Below, piece by piece: positions 7,979 to 15,786 of a stretch of 64,000 nt of DNA. The stretch covers positions 248,001-312,000 of the forward strand of contig NZ_CAKJTI010000003.1 of NCBI RefSeq assembly GCF_917563915.1, written 5' to 3'. A program made the translations under genes and the position numbers. Under the pieces are notes generated by a model. The model worked only from the letters and a program-made list of their open reading frames with translations. It ran no database searches and was not told where the DNA came from. Position 1 is the first letter of the stretch, and each line of letters opens with the position of its first letter. Source of the stretch: Bacillus rhizoplanae (GTDB lineage Bacteria > Bacillota > Bacilli > Bacillales > Bacillaceae_G).

Positions 7979-8395
7979 TAGATAATGAGGGAATGAAAAA
8001 AAGGACGATATACCAACTTTGATATCATAGGAATTTGAAAGCTGTCATTTAAGGGGTGGTTTTGTATAAATTTGGATGGATAAGGATATTTTAACTATGT
8101 ATATTCCTCATAAAAGCTAGTCTATTTTTTGCAGTCATGTACTGCACAGAATTTTTTTGTTTTATCTTGAATTTCAAAGTGTAAAACAAGGAATTTTACA
8201 TTCAAATATGGAATATAAAGAGGAAGAGGAATTTCTTTCGCAAATACGTTAAATATTGCTTTTTCTGTTCATTTTGGAAAAACGATGCGGCGGTCCAAGT
8301 CACAGCCGGACCGGGGATTATATGAGTCGGTTATTCCATTCATTTTGCGTATAAAGCTTTACAGTTGTTCATATAAGATTGAAGGGGAGATTTTT
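7979..8395. other. Long intergenic region without a recognisable gene
   Basis: Hairpins are present at about 8131-8163 (GCAGT/ACTGC followed by a T-run, terminator-like) and about 8286-8315 (GGTCC/GGACC in a locally GC-rich patch). No coding region is supported. The second half presumably carries the promoter and leader of the gene at 8396. Confidence 0.4.
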
Positions 8396-8704
8396 ATGTA
8401 TCGAACCATAGTAAATGAAAAAGAAATTATTATTACATTAGCACCGAAAATTCGTAAAGAAGTAACAGATAGAAATCCATTATACGAGGCTGTTCTTCAA
8501 ACTGTTGAACGATTACTTCAAACAAAACAACCGACATTTGCTGTAAATCATGAAATATTAGGGCTAATTATTGGAGAAGTACAAAGAGGAGAAGTAACAG
8601 TTTTTGCAGTGGAACATATTATTCCGAAACAGAATATATTTGGCTCAAGTAATTTTTTCTATCAAAATGGAGAAGCAAGTAAGTTTATAATGGGAATAGA
8701 ATAG
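8396..8704 (+). CDS. Conserved hypothetical protein
   Basis: A 102-residue soluble protein with a C-terminal FYQNGEASKFIMGIE. I do not recognise the family. ATG at 8396 is chosen over an upstream in-frame start because GAAGGGGAG is 8 nt before it, and the upstream part (from 8285) has no SD and covers a GC-rich hairpin. A terminator follows at once, and the fatty acid hydroxylase gene begins 62 nt further, so it is probably monocistronic. Confidence 0.65.
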   Translation: MYRTIVNEKEIIITLAPKIRKEVTDRNPLYEAVLQTVERLLQTKQPTFAVNHEILGLIIGEVQRGEVTVFAVEHIIPKQNIFGSSNFFYQNGEASKFIMGIE

Positions 8705-8712
8705 AGATAAAA

Positions 8713-8747
8713 GAAAGCGGCCATAACAATACGTTACGGCCGTTTTC
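8713..8747 (+). terminator. Terminator
   Basis: Stem GAAAGCGGCCATAAC/GTTACGGCCGTTTTC with one mismatch, followed by T-rich sequence. Confidence 0.75.
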
Positions 8748-8766
8748 TAAAGAGAGGAATATAGGG

Positions 8767-9387
8767 ATGAAGCGAGTTATAAAAGAGTTTTTCTTTCAGC
8801 ATGATATTTTCATTATGATTGGAATTTTAATTGCTTTTATCGTTTTTTTGAACATGCAATTGTTTACATTGATTGCAGCTAGTGCAGTCATTGCGGGTAT
8901 TATCTTTTATACAATTAACGAATATGTAACACATCGTTTTTTATTTCATTTAAAACCGCCGAAGAATCCATTTTTATTAAAAATGTTAAAACGTCTTCAT
9001 TATGATCATCACGTATATCCGAATGATTTAAAGTTATTATTTTTACCCGTGTGGTATAGTCTTCCGGGATTTACGATATATTTATGCATTGTATACGGTA
9101 TTACTTCTAGCGTCACGGTGACATTATCATTTGGAATTGGAATGATCTTCATGCTTTTAGTATATGAATGGAAACATTACATTGCTCATCGGCCAATTCG
9201 TCCAATGACTCCATATGGAAGGTGGCTAAAGAAGCAGCATATACTCCATCATTATAAAAATGAGAATTACTGGTTTGGAGTATCAAATCTATTTTACGAT
9301 TTTCTGTTTAAGACATATAGAGAAGGAAAAGATGTCGAAACGAGTGAAACAGCTCGTAATTTGGAAGGTGAGAAAGCAGTGCAATAA
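8767..9387 (+). CDS. Membrane fatty acid hydroxylase / sterol desaturase superfamily protein
   Basis: A 206-residue di-iron membrane oxygenase-like protein. Two N-terminal and two central hydrophobic helices carry the eight-histidine pattern of the superfamily: HRFLFH (about 57-62), HYDHH (about 79-83), HYIAHR (about 139-144) and HILHHY (about 159-164). Such enzymes hydroxylate lipid acyl chains or carotenoids. The Bacillus substrate is unknown. GAGAGGAAT precedes the ATG. The stop codon lies in the loop of its own terminator. Confidence 0.88.
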   Translation: MKRVIKEFFFQHDIFIMIGILIAFIVFLNMQLFTLIAASAVIAGIIFYTINEYVTHRFLFHLKPPKNPFLLKMLKRLHYDHHVYPNDLKLLFLPVWYSLPGFTIYLCIVYGITSSVTVTLSFGIGMIFMLLVYEWKHYIAHRPIRPMTPYGRWLKKQHILHHYKNENYWFGVSNLFYDFLFKTYREGKDVETSETARNLEGEKAVQ

Positions 9388-9401
9388 GCACTGCTTTTTT
9401 T
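9374..9401 (+). terminator. Terminator whose loop holds the hydroxylase stop codon
   Basis: Stem AGCAGTGC/GCACTGCT with AATAA loop and a T-run. The bcr1-like element begins in the T-run (TTTAT at 9399). Confidence 0.8.
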
Positions 9402-9554
9402 ATCTCGCTATTCGCGGGCAGTAAGCCCCCACCTTAAGATTGAGAGAGAAGCGAGGAAGATAGGTGGGGGATAACTGCCCGTAAAAGCCCGATTGGTTCA
9501 ACTAACCATCAGTGGGGAATGAAAAACCCCCCACTAATGGAAGTTTCACTTTAT
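9399..9554 (+). repeat. bcr1-like repeat, full length
   Basis: Bounded by TTTAT at 9399-9403 and 9550-9554. The first long hairpin pairs CGGGCAGT...CCCCCACCT with AGGTGGGGG...ACTGCCCG. The second pairs CCATCAGTGGGG with CCCCACTAATGG. Confidence 0.9.
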
Positions 9555-9741
9555 TGTAATAAATCATATTGGAAAATTGGAAAAATATAGCGTAATTTGT
9601 CTATCGAAAAATCTTTGCTTATAAAAATAGATTGTCTACAATGAGAATAAGTTTCTGAATATTTATAAAATTTAGTAATTAACACATTCATGGGAGGGGA
9701 TTTTCTATTATTCGCATTGAAAAGAAAGGGGACGATATGAA

Positions 9742-10080
9742 GTGAAACAAGAAACGTCTGCTCGTAAATTAAATAGTGAAATCAATTACACAGAAGTAGT
9801 ACAATCTGCTGAATTTCAAAATTTGTTACAAGCAAAGAAAAAATTTATTGTACCGATGAGCATTTTCTTTTTTAGTTTTTTTATTGCCTTGCCTATTTTA
9901 ACATCATATTCAAAAGTGCTTAATACACCAGTGTTTGGTGATATTACATGGGCATGGGTGTTTGCTTTTGCTCAGTTCGTTATGACGTGGGCCCTGTGTA
10001 TGATCTATAGTAAAAAAGCAGAATCATTTGATCGGTTATCGAATCAGATTCTTGAAAACATAGATAAAGAGAGGGGATAA
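9742..10080 (+). CDS. DUF485 membrane protein (YwcB/YjcH-like)
   Basis: A 112-residue protein with an N-terminal soluble segment containing EFQNLLQAKKKFIVPM, the DUF485 signature, and two membrane helices (about 38-58 and 70-92). DUF485 proteins are encoded directly before acetate-type sodium symporters and are thought to be their accessory subunits. GTG at 9742 is preceded by AAAGGGGACG. Its stop lies only 3 nt before the symporter start, indicating translational coupling. Confidence 0.85.
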   Translation: MKQETSARKLNSEINYTEVVQSAEFQNLLQAKKKFIVPMSIFFFSFFIALPILTSYSKVLNTPVFGDITWAWVFAFAQFVMTWALCMIYSKKAESFDRLSNQILENIDKERG

Positions 10081-10083
10081 ATC

Positions 10084-11634
10084 TTGAATACAACAGCTTT
10101 TACATTGTTTTTAGTAATTGTTCTTGGAACGCTCGTCATTACGTACTATGCATCGAAAAAAACAAAAAATGCAAGCGATTTTTATACAGCAGGCGGTGGA
10201 TTAACAGGGTGGCAAAATGGTTTGGCGATTGCGGGTGATTACATGTCCGCTGCTTCTTTTCTTGGAATTGCTGGAGCAATAGCATTAACAGGGTTTGATG
10301 GGTTCTTTTATAGTATTGGTTTTCTTGTTGCCTATTTAGTTGTATTATATCTTGTTGCAGAGCCGCTTCGAAATCTGGGGAAATTTACGTTAGCAGATAT
10401 GATTGCAGCACGTTTTGATGCAAGAAAAGTACGCGGAGTAGCAGCGCTTAATACGATGACAATTTCGATTTTTTATATGATCGCACAGTTAGTCGGGGCA
10501 GGAGCACTTATTAAATTATTATTAGGAATCGAATACACAACATCTGTATTGATTGTTGGGACATTGATGACTGTATATGTTATTTTTGGCGGAATGACAG
10601 CAACGAGCTGGGTCCAAATTGTTAAAGCAGTATTATTAATGGCAGGTACATTTATTATTTCTGTTATTGTGTTTGCGAAGTTTAATTTTAGTATTACAGA
10701 AATGTTTGCACAAATGAAGACAGCAACACCGTTGAAAGAAGCATTTTTAAATCCAGGTGTAAAGTATAAAGATGGTTTAGATACCATTTCTTTGAATTTA
10801 GGACTTGTTCTTGGTACAGCGGGATTGCCGCATATTCTCGTTCGTTTCTTTACGGTTCGTGATGCCAAAACAGCTCGTCAATCCGTTGTATATGCAACAT
10901 GGTTAATCGGAGCTTTTTATATTATGACAATCTTCTTAGGGTTTGGAGCGGCGGCATTTGTTGGGAATGGGGCAATTGTGAAAGCGAATGCAGCAGGTAA
11001 TATGGCAGCGCCAATGCTAGCGAAAGCGTTAGGTGGAGACCTTTTGTTTGCTTTCGTTTCGGCAGTAGCATTTGCGACAATTTTAGCTGTAGTAGCAGGA
11101 CTTGTTTTAACAGCTGCATCAGCGTTTGCTCATGATTTCTATAATGAAATTTTACGCCGCGGAAAAGCGACGGAAAAAGAACAAGTGAAAATGGCACGCT
11201 ATGCTTCAGTTGGAGTTGCAGTATTTTCTATTATTTTAGCGTTATTTGCACAAACATTAAATGTAGCGTTCCTTGTATCGCTTGCATTTGCTGTTGCGGC
11301 GAGTGCAAACTTACCAGTTATTTTATTCACGATATATTGGAAGCGTTTTAATACGACCGGTGCAATTTGTGGTATGCTTGTTGGCTTAATTTCTGCTATT
11401 GTCCTCGTTGCGCTGAGTCCAAATGTATGGAATCCGGTGGCTGGAAAAGCAATTTTTGTTGGGGAGCCGTTATTTCCATATACAACACCAGGCATAGTCT
11501 CCATTCCACTTGGATTTTTAGCTGCCTATTTAGGGACGATTTTATCTAGTAAGAAAGAAGATGCCGCGAAATTTGATGAGATATTAGTAAAGTCGAATAC
11601 AGGACATGGCATTAGTGATGTATCGGCGCATTAA
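10084..11634 (+). CDS. Cation/acetate-type sodium:solute symporter (ActP/YwcA-like)
   Basis: A 516-residue SSS-family transporter with about 13 membrane helices. The N-terminal SDFYTAGGGLTGWQNGLAIA and GDYMSAASFLGIAG motifs and the central GTAGLPHILVRFFTV segment are diagnostic for the ActP branch, which takes up acetate and related short-chain acids with a cation. The start is a TTG after GAGGGGATAAATC. The DUF485 gene upstream is the usual partner. A strong terminator follows. Confidence 0.9.
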   Translation: MNTTAFTLFLVIVLGTLVITYYASKKTKNASDFYTAGGGLTGWQNGLAIAGDYMSAASFLGIAGAIALTGFDGFFYSIGFLVAYLVVLYLVAEPLRNLGKFTLADMIAARFDARKVRGVAALNTMTISIFYMIAQLVGAGALIKLLLGIEYTTSVLIVGTLMTVYVIFGGMTATSWVQIVKAVLLMAGTFIISVIVFAKFNFSITEMFAQMKTATPLKEAFLNPGVKYKDGLDTISLNLGLVLGTAGLPHILVRFFTVRDAKTARQSVVYATWLIGAFYIMTIFLGFGAAAFVGNGAIVKANAAGNMAAPMLAKALGGDLLFAFVSAVAFATILAVVAGLVLTAASAFAHDFYNEILRRGKATEKEQVKMARYASVGVAVFSIILALFAQTLNVAFLVSLAFAVAASANLPVILFTIYWKRFNTTGAICGMLVGLISAIVLVALSPNVWNPVAGKAIFVGEPLFPYTTPGIVSIPLGFLAAYLGTILSSKKEDAAKFDEILVKSNTGHGISDVSAH

Positions 11635-11641
11635 GAAACAG

Positions 11642-11675
11642 AGTGCTTTCTGGCTAAAGGAAAGCACTTTTGTTT
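11642..11675 (+). terminator. Terminator of the DUF485-symporter operon
   Basis: Perfect 9-bp stem AGTGCTTTC/GAAAGCACT, followed by TTTGTTTG. Confidence 0.85.
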
Positions 11676-11711
11676 GTTATTTTACTAAATAACATTTACT
11701 AATTTTCTCTT

Positions 11712-11853
11712 GTCAACTACCCCCCACTTAAATTCTAACGAATCTTGAAGTGGGGGCTTGTAACTCTACTACACGTTATACAAACAGTCTAGCGACCTCT
11801 AACCTCAAGCGTAGGTTACTATAGGTAGGCTGACAGCTACCCAACATAAGAAG
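11712..11853 (-). ncRNA. Probable omega RNA (TnpB guide RNA scaffold)
   Basis: The conserved, structured segment immediately downstream of the tnpB stop ends in the hairpin CCCCCACTTC/AAGTGGGGG and GTTGAC. In characterised TnpB systems the guide RNA scaffold comes from exactly this right-end region, overlapping the tnpB 3' end. The guide would be read from the flanking DNA, about 11711 down to 11692 on the minus strand. The 5' boundary is not known and probably lies inside tnpB. Confidence 0.6.
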
Positions 11854-12966
11854 TCATGCTTCTAATGTCATTTTGTGATGGTACTCAATTCCCATTTGTC
11901 TTAGATTCATTGCTCCGATTCTATCGTCATTCGATTCGTATTGGCATGTTGTACAACAAAATGTATGTGCCTTCTGATTGCGATTCTTTTTGTTTGTATT
12001 TCCACACTTCGGACATTTTTGGCTTGTATACGCAGGGTCAAATGCAATTACTTTTATATTGTTCATAATCCCTTTATACTCAAGCATTTGTCGTAGTTGG
12101 TGAAACGCCCATGATAGACGATAGTATCTGTCACGTTTACGAACAGTAGTTGTTAAATTAATCCCTGTTAAGTCTTCAATCGCAATTAACGAGTGTTTTC
12201 CTGCAAATTGGATAAGTGCCTTCGACAATACATGATTTATGTTTGTCATGAAACGGTTTTCTTTTCCACTTACTTTTTGGAGTTTTCGTTTTGCCGATTT
12301 TGTACCATGGGCTTGCAGTCCTTTTCGTAAACGGACATATCTTGCTTTTGTTTCCTTTATGGATGCTCCACTTTTAAATAGGTGATTGTCGTTACTGTCG
12401 ATAGCTGTAGCTAAAAAGCGCATACCAAAATCAACACCAACAATATTTTTAATGGTGAAAGTGTCTTCAAATATTTTCTTTACTGCAAAATGCAAAAAGA
12501 ATTTGCCTTTTTTATATACAAGTGTAGCTGTGCCGAATTCCCAAGAACCATCAAAATAGTGCTCTAACCCTTTTGTGATGAACGGAATTTTAATACGCCC
12601 TTGTAATGTACCAACGCTAACTAGCCCATCTTTTGTAAACGAGTAATCACGTCCATATGAGTATTGCAGTTTAGAACGTTTATATTTTACAAGTGTGTTT
12701 TCACCTTGTTCTTTTACGGTAGCATAACTTCCTGCAACAACCGTACACACATTACAAGCCATTTGAGATTTCAAACCAAATTGTTCTCGTAAGCCTGTAT
12801 ATACCAGTTGTTGTAACGACTTAAACTTAGATAACAAATTGTGTTTATAGGCTATTTGTGATGCATAATTTAATGCTTTTCGATTGACATGTAAAGTGTC
12901 TTGTAGCAACACCGCTTGTTCATTGGTAGGTAATATTTTTGTTTTTGCGGTAATAATAAGTTCCAT
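11854..12966 (-). CDS. tnpB: RNA-guided DNA endonuclease TnpB family protein
   Basis: A 370-residue OrfB/TnpB protein, the ancestor-type relative of Cas12. A split RuvC domain has Asp179 (IVGVDFGM), Glu264 (LIAIEDL) and Asp348 (SNDDRIGAMN), and a zinc ribbon has CPKC at 318-321 and CTTC at 338-341. The length is slightly short of the usual ~380-410 but all catalytic parts are present, so it appears intact. GGAGG is 7 nt before the ATG and lies partly inside a hairpin (12977-13025). There is no tnpA beside it. Confidence 0.93.
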   Translation of the reverse strand: MELIITAKTKILPTNEQAVLLQDTLHVNRKALNYASQIAYKHNLLSKFKSLQQLVYTGLREQFGLKSQMACNVCTVVAGSYATVKEQGENTLVKYKRSKLQYSYGRDYSFTKDGLVSVGTLQGRIKIPFITKGLEHYFDGSWEFGTATLVYKKGKFFLHFAVKKIFEDTFTIKNIVGVDFGMRFLATAIDSNDNHLFKSGASIKETKARYVRLRKGLQAHGTKSAKRKLQKVSGKENRFMTNINHVLSKALIQFAGKHSLIAIEDLTGINLTTTVRKRDRYYRLSWAFHQLRQMLEYKGIMNNIKVIAFDPAYTSQKCPKCGNTNKKNRNQKAHTFCCTTCQYESNDDRIGAMNLRQMGIEYHHKMTLEA

Positions 12967-12976
12967 TTTTCCACCT

Positions 12977-13025
12977 CCTTATTTTCAGTATATATATATT
13001 ATATCATTATTTACTGAAAATAAGG
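12977..13025 (-). promoter_or_regulatory. 14-bp inverted repeat covering the tnpB ribosome binding site
   Basis: CCTTATTTTCAGTA at 12977-12990 and TACTGAAAATAAGG at 13012-13025 are perfect complements. In the tnpB mRNA the 3' arm includes part of the GGAGG Shine-Dalgarno, so folding should limit tnpB translation. It could also act as a left-end structure in transposition. Confidence 0.6.
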
Positions 13026-13257
13026 AATATTCTTCCGTGCAAAAAGGCAATTCCTCCCCTACCTACTTACTGGTGCTATCGCATCTTCACGTTCCTTGAG
13101 AAAGGGGACACCTTGCCTAAAAGCGTTGAATTTTTTTATTAGCCGGTAGGATTTACATCATTTTTGTGGAATGAAAGTTTAGGAAGAGAAAAATTTAAAT
13201 CATCATGAGGCACCGAACAGCTTTAGATATAAAAAGTTGTAATGGAAGGTGGAATGT

Positions 13258-14610
13258 ATGGTGAAAACGAAGCAATCTGGAGAATTATTAGCAAAAGATG
13301 AAAAATACGTATGGCATGGAATGCGTCCGTATAGTCCAAGCAGTACAATGATTGGAACAAAGGCAGAGGGCTGCTGGGTGGAGGATAGTGAAGGAAAACG
13401 CTATCTAGATGGAATGAGCGGTCTTTGGTGTGTGAATAGTGGTTATGGAAGAAAAGAACTAGCTGATGCTGCGTATGAACAGTTACAAAAGCTTTCCTAT
13501 TTTCCAATGTCACAATCACATGAGCCGGCAATTCAATTAGCAGAGAAATTAAATGAGTGGCTTGGTGGGGAATACGTTATTTTCTTCTCTAATAGTGGAT
13601 CAGAGGCAAATGAGACAGCATTTAAAATTGCTCGTCAATATTATGCGTATAAAGGAGAACCGCATCGTTTTAAAGTTATGTCACGCTACCGCGGTTATCA
13701 TGGAAATACAATGGCAGCAATGGCAGCAACAGGACAAGCACAGCGGAAATATCAATATGAGCCGTTAGCTGCAGGGTTCTTACATGTCACACCGCCAGAC
13801 TGTTACCGCATGCCAGGAATTGATGTAGAGGATATTTATGATGTGGAATGTGTAAAAGAAATTGATCGCGTGATGACATGGGAATTGAGTGAAACGATAG
13901 CAGCATTTATTATGGAACCAATTATCACAGGCGGAGGTATTTTAATGCCGCCGCAAAATTATATGAAGGCTGTTCATGAAACGTGCAAAAAGCATGGGGC
14001 ACTTCTTATTAGTGATGAGGTCATTTGTGGTTTTGGACGTACAGGAAAACCATTTGGATTCATGCATTATGATGTAAAGCCAGATATTATTACGACGGCA
14101 AAAGGAATTACAAGTGGATATTTACCATTGTCCGTAACGGCAGTGAAAAAAGAAATTTATGAGGCGTTTCAAGGGGCGGGAGAATACGAGTTTTTCCGTC
14201 ATATTAATACATTTGGCGGAAATCCAGCAGCTTGTGCATTAGCACTTAAAAATTTAGAAATTATGGAGAACGAAGGATTGATTGATCGTTCTGCTCAAAT
14301 GGGATCTCTTCTATTAGAACAATTAAAAGAAGCGATTGGTGACCATCCATATGTAGGAGATATTCGCGGAAAGGGGTTACTCGTTGGAATTGAACTTGTA
14401 AACGATAAAGCGACGAAAGAGCCAATTGATGGGGACAAAATTGCAACGGTGATGAATGCTTGTAAAGAGAAAGGATTACTTATTGGTCGCAACGGTATGA
14501 CAACAGCTGGTTATAATAATATTTTAGCATTAGCACCGCCGCTTGTAATTTCTAGCGAAGAAATTACGTTTGTTGTAGAAACAGTGAAAGCGGCGATGGA
14601 ACGTATTTGA
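13258..14610 (+). CDS. PLP-dependent class III aminotransferase (omega-amino acid:pyruvate type, YhxA-like)
   Basis: A 450-residue fold-type I aminotransferase. The phosphate-binding NSGSEANETA, the hydrolytic-type SDEVICGFGRTG with Asp253, and the PLP lysine Lys282 in TTAKGITSGYLPL are all present. It probably transfers an amino group from an omega-amino acid or amine to pyruvate; the substrate cannot be told from the sequence. ATG at 13258 follows GGAAGGTGG. Single gene, bounded by the tnpB element and a terminator. Confidence 0.9.
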   Translation: MVKTKQSGELLAKDEKYVWHGMRPYSPSSTMIGTKAEGCWVEDSEGKRYLDGMSGLWCVNSGYGRKELADAAYEQLQKLSYFPMSQSHEPAIQLAEKLNEWLGGEYVIFFSNSGSEANETAFKIARQYYAYKGEPHRFKVMSRYRGYHGNTMAAMAATGQAQRKYQYEPLAAGFLHVTPPDCYRMPGIDVEDIYDVECVKEIDRVMTWELSETIAAFIMEPIITGGGILMPPQNYMKAVHETCKKHGALLISDEVICGFGRTGKPFGFMHYDVKPDIITTAKGITSGYLPLSVTAVKKEIYEAFQGAGEYEFFRHINTFGGNPAACALALKNLEIMENEGLIDRSAQMGSLLLEQLKEAIGDHPYVGDIRGKGLLVGIELVNDKATKEPIDGDKIATVMNACKEKGLLIGRNGMTTAGYNNILALAPPLVISSEEITFVVETVKAAMERI

Positions 14611-14619
14611 TAAAAGGTG

Positions 14620-14652
14620 AAAGCGGGCCAGAAGGATAAGGCTCGCTTTTTA
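14620..14652 (+). terminator. Terminator of the aminotransferase gene
   Basis: Stem AAGCGGGCC/GGCTCGCTT with one G-U pair and a T-run. Confidence 0.8.
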
Positions 14653-14693
14653 GTTTGCTATTTTTTGCAAAGAATACATACATGTATAATATA

Positions 14694-14728
14694 CTTACTG
14701 CCCGCAATAGCGGGTTAAAGTGAAACTG
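14694..14728 (-). repeat. bcr1-like repeat remnant
   Basis: TTACTGCCCGCAATAGCGGG followed by TTAAAGTGAAACT: the left end of one minus-oriented copy abutting the right end of another, both degenerate. Confidence 0.55.
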
Positions 14729-14792
14729 TTGTTAACGGAACAATAAAAAGTGTGATTAGGTTAATGAATTTGAAATGAACGGAGAAATAGAT

Positions 14793-15626
14793 ATGTTATT
14801 AAATCAACGTTTTACAATCGGAGAAATGGCGAAAATGCATAATATTCCTGAATCAACATTGCGTTATTATGATGAAAAGGGTATCTTTCATCCAGCAATT
14901 GTTGATTCACAAACGAATTATCGATACTATACAATTGATCAATTTTCAATGCTAGATACGATTAAGTTTTTACGTCAGTTAAACATACCGCTAAAAGAAA
15001 TTAAACGATATATAGATGAAAGAACACCATCATTTGCATTGAATTTATTAGAAAAGCAGGAAGAGATGTTATTAAAAAAACAAAGGGAAATTGAATATAC
15101 GTTAGCAAAAATAAAACATAAAATTCATTTAATGAAAGAAGCTATACAAACAGATGCTCACACTGTCTTTTTTACAGAACTACCAACGCGAAAAATTACG
15201 GCTCTTCCTATTACCAAAAATATAACGGATGACATGTTTGAATATTATATTCATTCACTTCAAAAAAATATGAAGCAAGTAGATGATAGCTTATTTTCAG
15301 GGGATCTAGGCGTTACTCTAGCAAAAGAGGCACTATTGAAGCATGATTTTCAAGCATACAATAGCGTATTTATTCTTCTTGATTATATGCTATTTGAAAG
15401 TGCTACTTCTAATGTAATTGAAGAGGGAATATATGCGTGTGCGTATCATCATGGACCATACGAAGAAACAGGTAAGACCTATAAGAGGTTGTTACAAGCT
15501 ATTGAAAAAGATGATTATGAAATATGTGGTGATGCAATTGAATTAGCGTTAATTGATTGGTCTGTAACAAGTAATCCAATGGAGCAAGTAACAGAAATCC
15601 AAATCCCTGTGATCAAAAAAAGATAA
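14793..15626 (+). CDS. MerR family regulator with GyrI-like effector domain (BmrR type)
   Basis: A 277-residue activator. An N-terminal MerR DNA-binding domain has FTIGEMAKMHNIPESTLRYY and then RQLNIPLKEIK. A coiled-coil dimer helix (about 75-115) follows, then a C-terminal GyrI/BmrR-type ligand domain. ATG at 14793 was chosen because GGAG is 8 nt upstream. It lies directly before a MATE exporter whose promoter has a MerR-type palindrome, so it very likely controls that exporter in response to a lipophilic ligand. The TAA stop is formed by the ATAAA boundary of a bcr1-like repeat. Confidence 0.88.
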   Translation: MLLNQRFTIGEMAKMHNIPESTLRYYDEKGIFHPAIVDSQTNYRYYTIDQFSMLDTIKFLRQLNIPLKEIKRYIDERTPSFALNLLEKQEEMLLKKQREIEYTLAKIKHKIHLMKEAIQTDAHTVFFTELPTRKITALPITKNITDDMFEYYIHSLQKNMKQVDDSLFSGDLGVTLAKEALLKHDFQAYNSVFILLDYMLFESATSNVIEEGIYACAYHHGPYEETGKTYKRLLQAIEKDDYEICGDAIELALIDWSVTSNPMEQVTEIQIPVIKKR

Positions 15627-15677
15627 AGTGAAACTTCCATCAGTGGGTGGCTTACTATCCGCAAATAGCGAGATACA
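15623..15677 (-). repeat. bcr1-like repeat, internally deleted copy
   Basis: Starts ATAAAGTGAAACTTCCATC, has a collapsed centre, and ends TTACTATCCGCAAATAGCGAGATA. It overlaps the MerR gene stop codon. Confidence 0.75.
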
Positions 15678-15723
15678 ATAAGTAAGGCATCATTAATAAC
15701 AAAGTATATTTTTTACTTCTCTC

Positions 15724-15754
15724 TTGACCTTCAAGTAACTTGAAGGTTTAAAAT
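15724..15754 (+). promoter_or_regulatory. MerR-type promoter/operator of the MATE gene
   Basis: -35 TTGACC (15724-15729) and -10 TAAAAT (15749-15754) are separated by 19 bp, the overlong spacer typical of MerR-activated promoters. The spacer is filled by a perfect 10-bp inverted repeat ACCTTCAAGT-A-ACTTGAAGGT (15727-15747). Confidence 0.88.
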
Positions 15755-15786
15755 ATGAGCAGAGAGTCGTAAAGGAGAGTTTTGTT

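Larger units (their letters stand above)
11712..13130 (-). mobile_element. Solitary tnpB element of the IS200/IS605 (IS1341-like) group
   Basis: It contains only tnpB, with no Y1 transposase tnpA, so movement would need a transposase in trans. The right end (low coordinates) closes with a hairpin CCCCCACTTC...AAGTGGGGGG and then TAGTTGAC. The left end (high coordinates) begins near TTCAACGCTTTTAGG at about 13130. Exact ends cannot be fixed without comparison to an empty site. Confidence 0.75.

Noticed and set aside
10473-11504. Leftward frames of 91-131 codons opposite the symporter gene
   Set aside because: They are antisense to a well-supported transporter, a common result of its codon use, and have no SD or family match.
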